Under the pieces are notes generated by a model. That model was not told the DNA's origin. It did not search any database and worked only from the letters and a program-made list of their open reading frames with translations. This document shows positions 7,304 to 17,300 of a stretch of DNA of 64,000 bases, piece after piece. The stretch's first letter is position 1, and every line of letters begins with the position of its first letter. Both the position numbers and the translations under genes were made by a program. The stretch lies in the NCBI RefSeq assembly GCF_036492635.1, contig NZ_AP025305.1, positions 1,922,001-1,986,000 on the forward strand, written 5' to 3'. Source of the stretch: Aureibacter tunicatorum. GTDB lineage: Bacteria > Bacteroidota > Bacteroidia > Cytophagales > Cyclobacteriaceae.

Positions 7304-10300
7304 TTGATGATTGATGATAGCAAATCCCTGTATAGGGCGGAATTTGAACATGATGCCTGCGGTATAGGTTTTATAGCGCATTTGAAAGGCAAGCCATCGC
7401 ATGAGAATATTTCAGACGCGATTACTATGCTTGAAAATATGGAGCATCGTGGAGGTAGTGGAATTGATCCAGCGTCAGGGGATGGAGCTGGTATTCAGTT
7501 TTTAATACCGCATGAGTTTTTCGTTACAGAAGCACACACTATCGGATTGAACTTGCCAGAAGCAAATCAGTACGGAGTTGGTATGCTTTTTACGCCAAAG
7601 TGCGCTGAAAGCGAGATCATGGAAAATATAATGAAATCTTGTATCGAAGAGCTTGATTTTAAGTTGTTGGGGACAAGACCTGTGCCGGTTAATTCTGACG
7701 TATTGGGTGAAACTCCAAAATTGAACGAACCGAATATTTCTCAAATTTTCGTTGAGCATAAAGACGCGAAAATTAATGAGGATGCTGAATTATTGGCTCG
7801 CAAGCTATATGTATTGAGAAAGCATATTGGTTCGCAAGTTCATAAAGCATTTCCTAAGTATAAGGACGATTACTATTTCGCCAGCTTTTCGAATAGATTG
7901 ATTACTTATAAAGGTCAATTAACCACATTTCAAGTCAAAGCATATTTTCTGGACTTGCAAAACCCATCTTTGAAATCAGCTGTGGCTTCTGTCCATTCAA
8001 GGTTTTCTACGAATACCTTTCCAAAATGGAAACTGGCGCAACCCTTCAGATTCATAGCTCATAATGGAGAGATTAATACGATCAAAGGAAATATTAATTG
8101 GATGAGGTCTAGTGAGACTTTGTTTGAGTCAACGTTATTTTCTAAGAAAGAAATAAATATTCTTAACCCTGTTTGTGATATAGAAGGCTCCGATTCAGCC
8201 AGTTTGGATAATATGATCGAGCTTTTGATGATGGGGGGAAGATCTTTGCCGCATGTGATGATGATGCTAATTCCAGAAGCTTGGCAAGAGCATGAGAGTA
8301 TGGAGGCAAAGAGAAAAGCATTTTATCAGTTTCATTCTTCAATCATTGAGCCATGGGACGGGCCTGCTTCAGTATGTTTTACAGATGGCAATATCATCGG
8401 GGCTACTTTGGATAGAAATGGCTTGAGACCATCTAGATATTGTGTTACTGATGATAATAGGGTGATTATGTCCTCGGAAGCAGGAGCTCTGCCTGTGAAG
8501 CAAGAGGATGTGGTGGCAAAAGGCAGATTGCAGCCTGGAAAAATGTTCGTGGTCGATATGGCCAAAGGACGAATTGTCAGTGATGAGGAGATAAAGGATG
8601 AAATTTGCTCAAGAAAACCTTATCAAGAATGGTTAGCTGCTAATGAAATTCCAATTGAGCATTTGCCAAAAGCGATAAAGCCTGCTTATGGATTTGATGA
8701 AAACACTTTAGGACAAAGACAAATTTCCTTTGGGTATTCATCCGAGGACTTAAGAGTCGTGTTAAAGCAGATGGTGGAAACGGGCAAAGAACCTTTAGGC
8801 TCTATGGGCGCGGACACTCCTTTGGCTGTGCTCTCCAAGAAAAGCCAGCATTTGTCAAATTACTTCAAGCAGTTGTTTGCTCAGGTGAGTAATCCTCCTA
8901 TCGACCCAATTAGAGAGCGTATTGTTATGTCTTTGCATACAAGTTTGGGCCCTACTTTCAATATCCTTTCTGAAACGCCATTGCATTGCAAGCAGATTTC
9001 ATTGAAGCAACCGGTTTTGACCAATGTGCAATTGGATAAAATAAAGCAAGTCAAGCACACAAACTTCAGAGCGAAAGTAATTGACATGTGCTTTGACGCC
9101 GATGGTGAGTCGGGGAGCTTAGAGCAAGCATTGGATAAACTATGCTTGGAAGCCGATAAAGCTATTGTGGATGAAGGACATAATATCATCTTATTATCTG
9201 ATCGACAAACAAATTCCAATAGAGCAGCGATCCCATCTTTATTGGCAGTCTCTACTTTGCACCATCATTTGGTAACTCAAGGTACTCGTGTCAGAGCCAG
9301 TATAGTGGTTGAGTCAGGAGATGTGAGAGAAACACATCATTTTGCGACCTTGATTGGTTATGGCGCTAATGCTGTTAACCCGTATATGGCTTTTGAAACG
9401 ATTCATGAGATGAATCAAAAAGGCTTGTTGGAAGGTGATATTTCTGATAAAAAAGCGTTCAAAAATTATATTCAAGCGGTTGGAGCCGGGCTTTTGAAGA
9501 TATTTTCCAAAATGGGAATTTCTACATTGCAGTCTTATCATGGCGCTCAGATTTTTGAAATCTTGGGCTTAAGCGAAGAGGTTGTAAACAAGAGTTTCAC
9601 AGGATCTATTTCCAGAATTGGAGGTTTGAATTATGATGATATTGCCAAAGAAGTATTAGTTAGGCATAACTTGGCTTATCATCAGCAAGCTAAAGATTTG
9701 AAACTGGAAGTTGGAGGATTGTACCAGTGGAAGAGAAGAGGCGAGGCTCATTTGATGAGTCCAACGACGATTCAACTGCTTCAGCGTAGCACGAGGGAAA
9801 ATAATTTTGAGCTTTATAAGAGTTATGCTAATGAAATCAATAAGCAAAATGATCAGAATATCACACTGAGAAGTTTGTTGGATTTCAATAAAAGAACGCC
9901 AATTGCAAAAGAGGAAGTAGAGTCTGCGGAAGAAATTATGAAAAGATTTTCGACAGGCGCGATGTCTTTCGGATCAATTTCTTATGAAGCTCATAGTACA
10001 TTGGCAATTGCCATGAATCGTATTGGAGGAAAGAGCAATTCAGGAGAAGGCGGAGAGGATGAAAAAAGGTTCTTCCCAAATGCTAATGGAGATTCTGAAA
10101 AGTCTGCAATCAAGCAAATCGCTTCAGGACGATTTGGCGTTACCAGCAATTATTTGACGAATGCTGAAGAACTTCAGATAAAAATGGCTCAAGGCGCGAA
10201 GCCGGGAGAAGGAGGACAATTGCCGGGACATAAGGTTGATGATTGGATTGGCAGAGTTCGACATTCTACTCCGGGTGTAGGCTTGATTTCACCGCCTCCG

Positions 10301-11854
10301 CATCATGATATTTATTCGATTGAGGATTTGGCTCAATTGATCTATGATCTGAAGAATGCGAATAGAAAAGCTAGAATCAATGTTAAGTTAGTTTCTAAAG
10401 CAGGCGTGGGAACAATTGCTGCAGGAGTTGCTAAAGCTAAAGCTGATGCTATTCTGGTTTCTGGTTTTGATGGTGGCACAGGTGCTTCTCCATTAAGTTC
10501 TATTCAGCACACTGGCTTGCCTTGGGAGTTAGGTCTTGCCGAAGCTCATCAGACGCTAGTGATGAATAAACTAAGAAGTCGTGTAGTGTTGCAGACGGAT
10601 GGTCAAATTAGGACAGGAAGAGACCTTGCCATTGCTGCATTGTTAGGAGCGGAAGAGTGGGGAGTTGCGACTGCCGCATTGATAGTCGAAGGGTGTATTA
10701 TGATGAGGAAATGTCATCTGAATACTTGCCCGGTAGGTATCGCGACACAAGATAAAAAGCTGCGAAAACTTTTTACAGGAAAGCCTGAGGATGTGGTTAA
10801 TTTCTTTACTTTCATGGCTGAAGAGCTAAGGGAGTTGATGGCGGAACTTGGCTATAGAACTGTTAATGAAATGGTAGGCCAAGCTCATGTATTGAAAGTT
10901 AAGGATAATCTTGATCATTGGAAATTACAACGTTTGGATTTGTCGCCTGTATTGTATTTTGACTCTAAGAACGAGGGTACATTGCACAATAGCGAGAGCC
11001 AACACCATGGAATAGATAATGTATTGGATAGAAGAATTATTGCTGATGCAATGAATTCACTCGACACAGGCAAGCAGGTTGATTTAGAGTATGAAATCGT
11101 AAATACTGACAGATCTGTTGGAGCTATGGTTTCCAATGAAATATCGAAAAGGTATGGAGCTGAAGGTTTGCCTGAGAATACCATAAATGTTAAGCTTAAT
11201 GGTGCCGCTGGTCAAAGCTTGGGAGCATTTAGCACTAAAGGGCTTGTGTTTCATATAGATGGCGAGGCTAATGATTATTTTGGCAAAGGCCTTTCTGGAG
11301 CAAAATTGATTATTAATCCGTCGAAAGAAGCATCATTTAGAGCTAGAGAAAATATTATCGTTGGTAATGTGGCGTTGTACGGAGCGACTTCCGGAGAGGT
11401 ATTTATCCGAGGCAAAGCAGGAGAGCGTTTTGCGGTAAGGAATTCTGGTGCTACAGCAGTTGTTGAAGGTGTTGGTGATCATTGTTGCGAATATATGACA
11501 GGAGGTAGAGTTGTCATATTAGGTGACACAGGCAGAAACTTTGCTGCAGGAATGAGTGGAGGTATCGCTTATGTATATGACAAGTCTATGGCATTTAAAG
11601 CAAAGTGCAATATGGAGTCTGTAGGACTTGAAACACTGGATGACGATGATTTGAATTTTGTTAAGTCGATGATAGAAAAGCATGCTGATTTGACAGGCAG
11701 TGGTTCGGCAAGACGTATTATCAATCAGTGGGAGATGGCTTCGGTTCATTTTGTGAAAGTAATGCCGACAGATTACAAAGCTGTATTGCAGAAGCAAAAG
11801 TCCGAAAGTCAAGATGATAAGAAGCTTGACGAGGAAGTGGAGTTCACTATTTAA
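7304..11854 (+). CDS. gltB: Glutamate synthase, large (alpha) subunit
   Basis: A 1516-residue, full-length subunit. It takes ammonia from glutamine and makes glutamate from 2-oxoglutarate, with NADPH electrons arriving through GltD. The N-terminal class II amidotransferase nucleophile is Cys19 in HDACGIGF, implying removal of an 18-residue propeptide, and HNGEINT is present. The FMN/synthase domain holds RRGEAHLMSP, GEGGEDEKRF, PGEGGQLPG, the SPPPHHDIYS loop and DGGTGASP. The 3Fe-4S ligands are Cys1131, Cys1137 and Cys1142 (C-x5-C-x4-C in GCIMMRKCHLNTCP). The C-terminal GXGXG beta-helix follows. It lies 17 bases from gltD as one operon. The leader has alternative hairpins that may control it. 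Confidence 0.97.
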   Translation: MMIDDSKSLYRAEFEHDACGIGFIAHLKGKPSHENISDAITMLENMEHRGGSGIDPASGDGAGIQFLIPHEFFVTEAHTIGLNLPEANQYGVGMLFTPKCAESEIMENIMKSCIEELDFKLLGTRPVPVNSDVLGETPKLNEPNISQIFVEHKDAKINEDAELLARKLYVLRKHIGSQVHKAFPKYKDDYYFASFSNRLITYKGQLTTFQVKAYFLDLQNPSLKSAVASVHSRFSTNTFPKWKLAQPFRFIAHNGEINTIKGNINWMRSSETLFESTLFSKKEINILNPVCDIEGSDSASLDNMIELLMMGGRSLPHVMMMLIPEAWQEHESMEAKRKAFYQFHSSIIEPWDGPASVCFTDGNIIGATLDRNGLRPSRYCVTDDNRVIMSSEAGALPVKQEDVVAKGRLQPGKMFVVDMAKGRIVSDEEIKDEICSRKPYQEWLAANEIPIEHLPKAIKPAYGFDENTLGQRQISFGYSSEDLRVVLKQMVETGKEPLGSMGADTPLAVLSKKSQHLSNYFKQLFAQVSNPPIDPIRERIVMSLHTSLGPTFNILSETPLHCKQISLKQPVLTNVQLDKIKQVKHTNFRAKVIDMCFDADGESGSLEQALDKLCLEADKAIVDEGHNIILLSDRQTNSNRAAIPSLLAVSTLHHHLVTQGTRVRASIVVESGDVRETHHFATLIGYGANAVNPYMAFETIHEMNQKGLLEGDISDKKAFKNYIQAVGAGLLKIFSKMGISTLQSYHGAQIFEILGLSEEVVNKSFTGSISRIGGLNYDDIAKEVLVRHNLAYHQQAKDLKLEVGGLYQWKRRGEAHLMSPTTIQLLQRSTRENNFELYKSYANEINKQNDQNITLRSLLDFNKRTPIAKEEVESAEEIMKRFSTGAMSFGSISYEAHSTLAIAMNRIGGKSNSGEGGEDEKRFFPNANGDSEKSAIKQIASGRFGVTSNYLTNAEELQIKMAQGAKPGEGGQLPGHKVDDWIGRVRHSTPGVGLISPPPHHDIYSIEDLAQLIYDLKNANRKARINVKLVSKAGVGTIAAGVAKAKADAILVSGFDGGTGASPLSSIQHTGLPWELGLAEAHQTLVMNKLRSRVVLQTDGQIRTGRDLAIAALLGAEEWGVATAALIVEGCIMMRKCHLNTCPVGIATQDKKLRKLFTGKPEDVVNFFTFMAEELRELMAELGYRTVNEMVGQAHVLKVKDNLDHWKLQRLDLSPVLYFDSKNEGTLHNSESQHHGIDNVLDRRIIADAMNSLDTGKQVDLEYEIVNTDRSVGAMVSNEISKRYGAEGLPENTINVKLNGAAGQSLGAFSTKGLVFHIDGEANDYFGKGLSGAKLIINPSKEASFRARENIIVGNVALYGATSGEVFIRGKAGERFAVRNSGATAVVEGVGDHCCEYMTGGRVVILGDTGRNFAAGMSGGIAYVYDKSMAFKAKCNMESVGLETLDDDDLNFVKSMIEKHADLTGSGSARRIINQWEMASVHFVKVMPTDYKAVLQKQKSESQDDKKLDEEVEFTI

Positions 11855-11871
11855 TCAAAGAAGGAGAAATT

Positions 11872-13332
11872 ATGGGCAAACCAACAGGTTTTCAAGAATA
11901 TAAAAGAGAGTTGCCGAGTAAAGTGGATCCACTTACTCGTGTGAAAAATTATAAGGAATTTTATTTAGAATTTTCAGAGGAAAAGATTCAATGCCAAGCG
12001 GCTAGATGCATGGATTGCGGTGTCCCGTTTTGTCACTCAGGCTGTCCATTGGGTAATATTATTCCAGAATTCAATGACGCGGTTTATGATCAACAATGGG
12101 AGCAAGCATATAAGATCTTGAGTTCCACGAATAATTTCCCAGAGTTTACAGGTCGAATTTGTCCTGCCCCTTGCGAGGCTTCGTGTGTTCTGGGGATAAA
12201 CAATGACCCTGTTACAATTGAGAATATTGAGAAAAGTATCATTGAAAAAGCTTATCAAAAAGGCTTGGTGAAGGCCAAAATTCCAACTGTGCGTACTGAT
12301 CAACACGTTGCGATTATTGGTTCTGGGCCAGCTGGTTTGGCCGCTGCTTATCAGTTAAACCAAGCGGGGCACAATGTCACTGTCTTTGAACGAGATGATA
12401 GAGCAGGAGGGCTTTTAAGATATGGAATTCCTGATTTTAAACTCGAAAAATGGGTCATCGATAGAAGGCTGAATATCATGGAAGAAGAGGGAATTCAGTT
12501 TGTTATGAATACGGAAATAGGTTCTGATCTTTCCGTGGAAGAGGTGTTCTCAAAATTCGATTCGGTAATATTATGCGGAGGTTCGACAGTTCCAAATGAT
12601 TTGCAGGTAAAAGGCAGGGAGCTTACAGGAGTTCATTTTGCTATGGATTATTTAAAGCAATCCAATAAGCTTGTTGCTGGAGATGCATTGCAGGAAGAGC
12701 TTATTAGCTCTGAAGGCAAGCATGTCATTGTAATCGGTGGAGGAGATACAGGTTCGGATTGTGTAGGTACATCAAATCGCCAAGGTGCTAGATCAATTAC
12801 TCAGTTGGAATTATTGCCAAAACCTCCAGAAAAGAGAGACGCTTCGACTCCATGGCCTATGTGGCCAAAACAATTGAGAACTTCAACTTCCCATGAGGAG
12901 GGATGTGACAGGCTATTTTCAGTATTAACCAAAGAGTTTATTGGGGATGAAAATGGAAATGTCAAGGAGATTAAAATCGTGGATGTAGAATGGAAATCCG
13001 ATTTATCAGGTAAAATGAGTTTTCAGGAAGTTGAGGGAACAGAGCGAATTTTGCCTTGTGACAAAGCGTATCTTTCCATTGGTTTTGCTCATCCCCAAAA
13101 AAGTGGATTGTTAGAGGAACTAGGCGTTCATCTTGATGAAAGAGGAAATGTGAAAACTCAAGGATATAAAACTAATATTTCTAATGTATTTGCAGCAGGA
13201 GATATGAGAAGAGGCCAGTCATTGGTTGTTTGGGCGATTTCTGAGGGTAGAGAAGCCGCAAGAGTTTGTGATGAATATTTACAGGGAGAATCTGTATTGG
13301 CTAGAAAAGATGCATCTTATGTAGTCGTTTAA
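11872..13332 (+). CDS. gltD: Glutamate synthase, small (beta) subunit
   Basis: A 486-residue NADPH-dependent flavoprotein that passes electrons to GltB. The N-terminal ferredoxin-like part carries the cluster Cys in CQAARCMDCGVPFCHSGCP and in GRICPAPCEASC. The FAD site is IIGSGPAGLAAAY with GGLLRYGIP after it. The NADPH site is VIGGGDTGSDC, and the AAGDMRRGQSLVVWAI motif near the end is the second FAD contact. The start is supported by AAGGAG five bases upstream of the ATG, one of the few clear Shine-Dalgarno sites in the window. This fits tight coupling to gltB 17 bases upstream. Confidence 0.97.
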   Translation: MGKPTGFQEYKRELPSKVDPLTRVKNYKEFYLEFSEEKIQCQAARCMDCGVPFCHSGCPLGNIIPEFNDAVYDQQWEQAYKILSSTNNFPEFTGRICPAPCEASCVLGINNDPVTIENIEKSIIEKAYQKGLVKAKIPTVRTDQHVAIIGSGPAGLAAAYQLNQAGHNVTVFERDDRAGGLLRYGIPDFKLEKWVIDRRLNIMEEEGIQFVMNTEIGSDLSVEEVFSKFDSVILCGGSTVPNDLQVKGRELTGVHFAMDYLKQSNKLVAGDALQEELISSEGKHVIVIGGGDTGSDCVGTSNRQGARSITQLELLPKPPEKRDASTPWPMWPKQLRTSTSHEEGCDRLFSVLTKEFIGDENGNVKEIKIVDVEWKSDLSGKMSFQEVEGTERILPCDKAYLSIGFAHPQKSGLLEELGVHLDERGNVKTQGYKTNISNVFAAGDMRRGQSLVVWAISEGREAARVCDEYLQGESVLARKDASYVVV

Positions 13333-13360
13333 GCTTAATCGCAAGCATTTAAAATATTGA

Positions 13361-13394
13361 AAATCCTCCGCATCATGATGCGGAGGATTTTTTA
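13361..13394. terminator. Bidirectional terminator after gltBD
   Basis: AAATCCTCCGCAT-CATG-ATGCGGAGGATTT is a near-perfect palindrome followed by TTTT. It separates gltD from the convergent lipoprotein gene and can serve both. Confidence 0.9.
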
Positions 13395-13410
13395 TTTATG
13401 TTGTTGATAT

Positions 13411-14199
13411 TTAAGACTTGTCTTGTTTGCAAGGTTGGATACCTGCTTTTGACTTTAGCAAAGAATTGACAATTATTAATGATTGTAGTTTGCTTTCGAG
13501 TTCCTTTTTGTTAGTTGTTATCTCGTACATTATTCCACAAAAATATGAAATGAGACAAGGGCCATGTTCTAGCCAAAAATCATTCTTATTATAAGCATTC
13601 GAATTGCTTGTAGAGAAACTATTTGCAGATTTTCTATATTCTTCATCAGGTGTGAAGAATACATGGTAAGTATAATAATCGGCGATGATTTTTTTTAGCA
13701 TATTTTGCAAGTAGTTAATTGCTGTTCTTTCATATCCTGTGGGTTTTCTTGTGTATATGTCAAGGCTGATAGTGTCTAGTGCAGCTTGAGCTTCATTTAT
13801 GTTTCTAGAATATGCGGCTTTGTTGTACAGGTTATATAGATACTGGTCTCTAGGAGTTAGGCTTGCCGAGGATTTTCTGGAGTTATTTCTGTTGAAAATA
13901 TCCTGAATTGGCTCTGCTTCAAAATAATTAGTTTTCAAATCATTGGAGGATATTTCAGGAATGAATTTGTTAGCGTAGTCTAGAGTGATTGAATCAATAA
14001 ATGAATTTGTAATTTCAAATGTTTCATCTGTTTTCTTTTGGTTCCCAATTTCTGAGAGTGCTGATTCTAAGCAGTTATTAAAAGTTTCAAGATTGGCGTA
14101 GTTAAAGTTATTTGAAGGTGAAACATTGTCATTCTCGTTATTACATGCTTGAAAAGTTAAGGCAAATAATAGAATTAAAAGCAGGAATAGATTTTTCAT
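13411..14199 (-). CDS. Lipoprotein of unknown function
   Basis: A 262-residue protein with a signal peptide and lipobox (LTFQAC, Cys19), followed by NNENDN. The mature part is mostly polar and helical (many Tyr, Asn and Lys). It includes a segment starting YLYNLYNKAAYSRNINEAQ and a YLQNMLKKIIADYYTY helix. I do not recognise the family. It is convergent with gltD and lies downstream of the giant gene, whose terminator separates the two, so it is probably expressed alone. No catalytic motif is visible; a periplasmic or outer-membrane anchored location is inferred only from the lipobox. Confidence 0.7.
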   Translation of the reverse strand: MKNLFLLLILLFALTFQACNNENDNVSPSNNFNYANLETFNNCLESALSEIGNQKKTDETFEITNSFIDSITLDYANKFIPEISSNDLKTNYFEAEPIQDIFNRNNSRKSSASLTPRDQYLYNLYNKAAYSRNINEAQAALDTISLDIYTRKPTGYERTAINYLQNMLKKIIADYYTYHVFFTPDEEYRKSANSFSTSNSNAYNKNDFWLEHGPCLISYFCGIMYEITTNKKELESKLQSLIIVNSLLKSKAGIQPCKQDKS

Positions 14200-14316
14200 T
14201 TATTATATTATTTTATTCAATAATAATACAATCATCGTGTGTTGAAAATGTTTCGTTTTGGGTTTCATAGTGACTTTTTATGAATTTAATTTAAATACTT
14301 CTAGATAGACTTATGC

Positions 14317-14357
14317 AAAAAAATAAGGCTGCCTTAACCTTAGTTAAAGACAGCCTT
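14317..14357 (-). terminator. Terminator of the giant protease gene
   Basis: On the minus strand AAGGCTG (14357-14351) pairs with CAGCCTT (14331-14325). An inner TTAAC/GTTAA stem adds to it, and ATTTTTTT follows. It lies 25 bases after the stop. Confidence 0.75.
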
Positions 14358-14381
14358 TGAATAAAATGATTTAGAAATTAT

Positions 14382-17300
14382 CTATTTCACAATAATAATT
14401 TTAACAGTTTCGCTATTTCCATAGCTATCCGAAACTATCACATGATAAGCGCCAGCCGGCAAGTGACTCAAGTTCATCTTGATGTAAGAGTCGCTAGCTT
14501 CGCTTCTGTAAAGTTCTGCTCCAGCAACATCTATTACTCTGATGTTCGCATCCAAGTGCTTGCCAAAGTCGATAGAGAATCTGCCTGCCGATGGATTTGG
14601 ATAAACCTTAAGCTCGATTTCATCAAACTCACCTAATCCTGTCTGCAAATCATCTCCATTAACCAAAAGCTTATACACTACGCTTTCACCATCTTGATTT
14701 CTCAATACTACATCAACTCCGCCTTTGCCTGGTACATATTTTACTTCTGTGCCTAATGTTGGGCTAACAAGCTCAACGCCATCCGGCAAATCAATTGAAG
14801 TAATCGTTACTGTACCCGCTTCATCTTCAGGCAATGTTACATTGATTGTTCTATCTGAATTATCAACGGTTGCTGACTCATCATTAACTTCAATTCCTCC
14901 AATGTTGATATCCGAATTTCCTGAATTGTCTTCAGCATATCTAACATTGATAAAATATGTCGCTTGCTCACCCAATTCATTATAGATAGTAAGCTTTCCA
15001 TCATTTGAATAATCCCAAAGCTGGCCAATTCTTGGATGAGATCTTTCAAATACAACCGAGCTGCCTTTAAATTTGATATCCTCAACTGCAATTGATGATA
15101 AGAATTCGCTATCGCTAATCACAACATCGAACGTTCTATCACCATCAAATGTAGATGAAATTTGTCCGGTCATAGCAACTTCATCTATTTCAAGACCTAT
15201 AATTGGTCTATTAGAAGCTTTTACTTTATATATGTTCTCCGTAGATCCATTTTTTACAATAAAGTCAACTACCCCATTAGAGAAGTCTATAGTGTTGATA
15301 TCCGAAGGAGCAATCAGCTCTGCACCTGATGTCAATAAAATTGACTTGATGGAAACATTGCTCAACTCGACAAAGCTGTAAAGCTCTACTTGAATAGCCT
15401 TAGCATCTTCATTGATTGTAGCGCTTACTTCATTGTAGAATTCTACACTTAAGATTCTAGCGTCTTTTGGAGCTTCAATTACATTTACTTCAACTGAGAT
15501 GCTTGTCGATAAATAATCATCTGTTTCATCTATTTGGATAGTCATTTGAGTATTGCCTATTTTCAGCCCTTTTAAGGTATTTTGACCTTCTATTTCAGCC
15601 AATGTGGCATCCTCAAATTCATAATGAATAGTTCCTGTACTTTCAGTTTCGATATTCAAGTCAACCGTTTGACCAACTATCACGCTGATTGGACTTGGAG
15701 ATACAGTCAAAGTAGGAGTTATTCTTTCCTTCTTATAAACTGTTACCGTCCAATCTTGCGAGCTTTCATTCTCTGCTGTTACTGTATAAACTACTGAACC
15801 TGTAGAGAAGTCAACTACTGTTTGATCTGCTGGTGAGATCGTAGCTAAGTCAGAAATCGTAATTGTTGGCGTTACTGCTGACAAGTCAACTGTGCTGCTG
15901 TAAGGTAATTCTAAAGTAACTGTTTTGGCATTTGCGTCTACAGTTCCAGCTATTCCATCTACAGTATAGGAGATGATGTTTTTAGCTACGCTGCGCTCAT
16001 CCGTGGCCTTAGTTACTGTTACCGTCCATTCTTGCGAGCTTTCATTCTCAGCTGTTACAGTGTAAACTACTGAACCTGTAGAGAAGTCAACTACTGTTTG
16101 ATCTGCTGGTGAGATCGTAGCTAAGTCAGAAATCGTAATCGTTGGCGTCACGGCTGACAAGTCAACTGCGCTGCTGTATGGTAACTCTACAGTAACTGTT
16201 TTGGCATTTGCATCTACAGTTCCAGCTATTCCATCTACAGTATAGGAGATGATATCTTTAGCTACACTTCGCTCATCTGTAGCTTTAGTAACTGTTACTG
16301 TCCATTCTTGCGAGCTTTCATTCTCAGCTGTTACAGTATAAATGACAGAACCTGCAGAGAAGTCAACTACCGTTTGATCTGCTGGTGAGATCGTAGCTAA
16401 GTCAGAAATCGTAATCGTTGGCGTTACTGCTGACAAGTCAACTGCGCTGCTGTATGGCAACTCTACAGTAACTGTTTTGGCATTTGCATCTACAGTTCCA
16501 GCTATTCCATCTACAGTATAGGAGATGATGTCTTTAGCTACACTGCGACCATCTGCTGCCTTAGTTACCGTTACTGTCCAATCTTGCGAGCTTTCGTTCT
16601 CTGCTGTTACTGTATAAACTACTGAACCTGTAGAGAAGTCAACTACTGTTTGATCTGCTGGTGAGATCGTAGCTAAGTCAGAAATCGTAATCGTTGGCGT
16701 CACGGCTGACAAGTCAACTGCGCTGCTGTATGGCAACTCTACAGTAACTGTTTTGGCATTTGCATCTACAGTTCCAGCTATTCCATCTACAGTATAGGAG
16801 ATGATGTCTTTAGCTACGCTGCGCTCATCCGTGGCCTTAGTTACTGTTACTGTCCATTCTTGCGAGCTTTCGTTCTCTGCTGTTACTGTATAAACTACTG
16901 AACCTGTAGAGAAGTCAACTACTGTTTGATCTGCTGGTGAGATCGTAGCTAAGTCAGAAATCGTAATCGTTGGCGTCACGGCTGACAAGTCAACTGCGCT
17001 GCTGTATGGCAACTCTACAGTAACTGTTTTGGCATTTGCATCTACAGTTCCAGCTATTCCATCTACAGTATAGGAGATGATATCTTTAGCTACACTTCGC
17101 TCATCTGTGGCTTTAGTAACTGTTACCGTCCATTCTTGCGTGCTTTCATTCTCAGCTGTTACAGTATAAATGATAGAACCTGCAGAGAAGTCAACTACCG
17201 TTTGATCTTCCGGTGATATTGTCGCTAAATCAGAAATTATAATAGTTGGCATTACTGCTGACAAATCAACTGCGCTGCTGTATGGCAATTCTACAGTAAC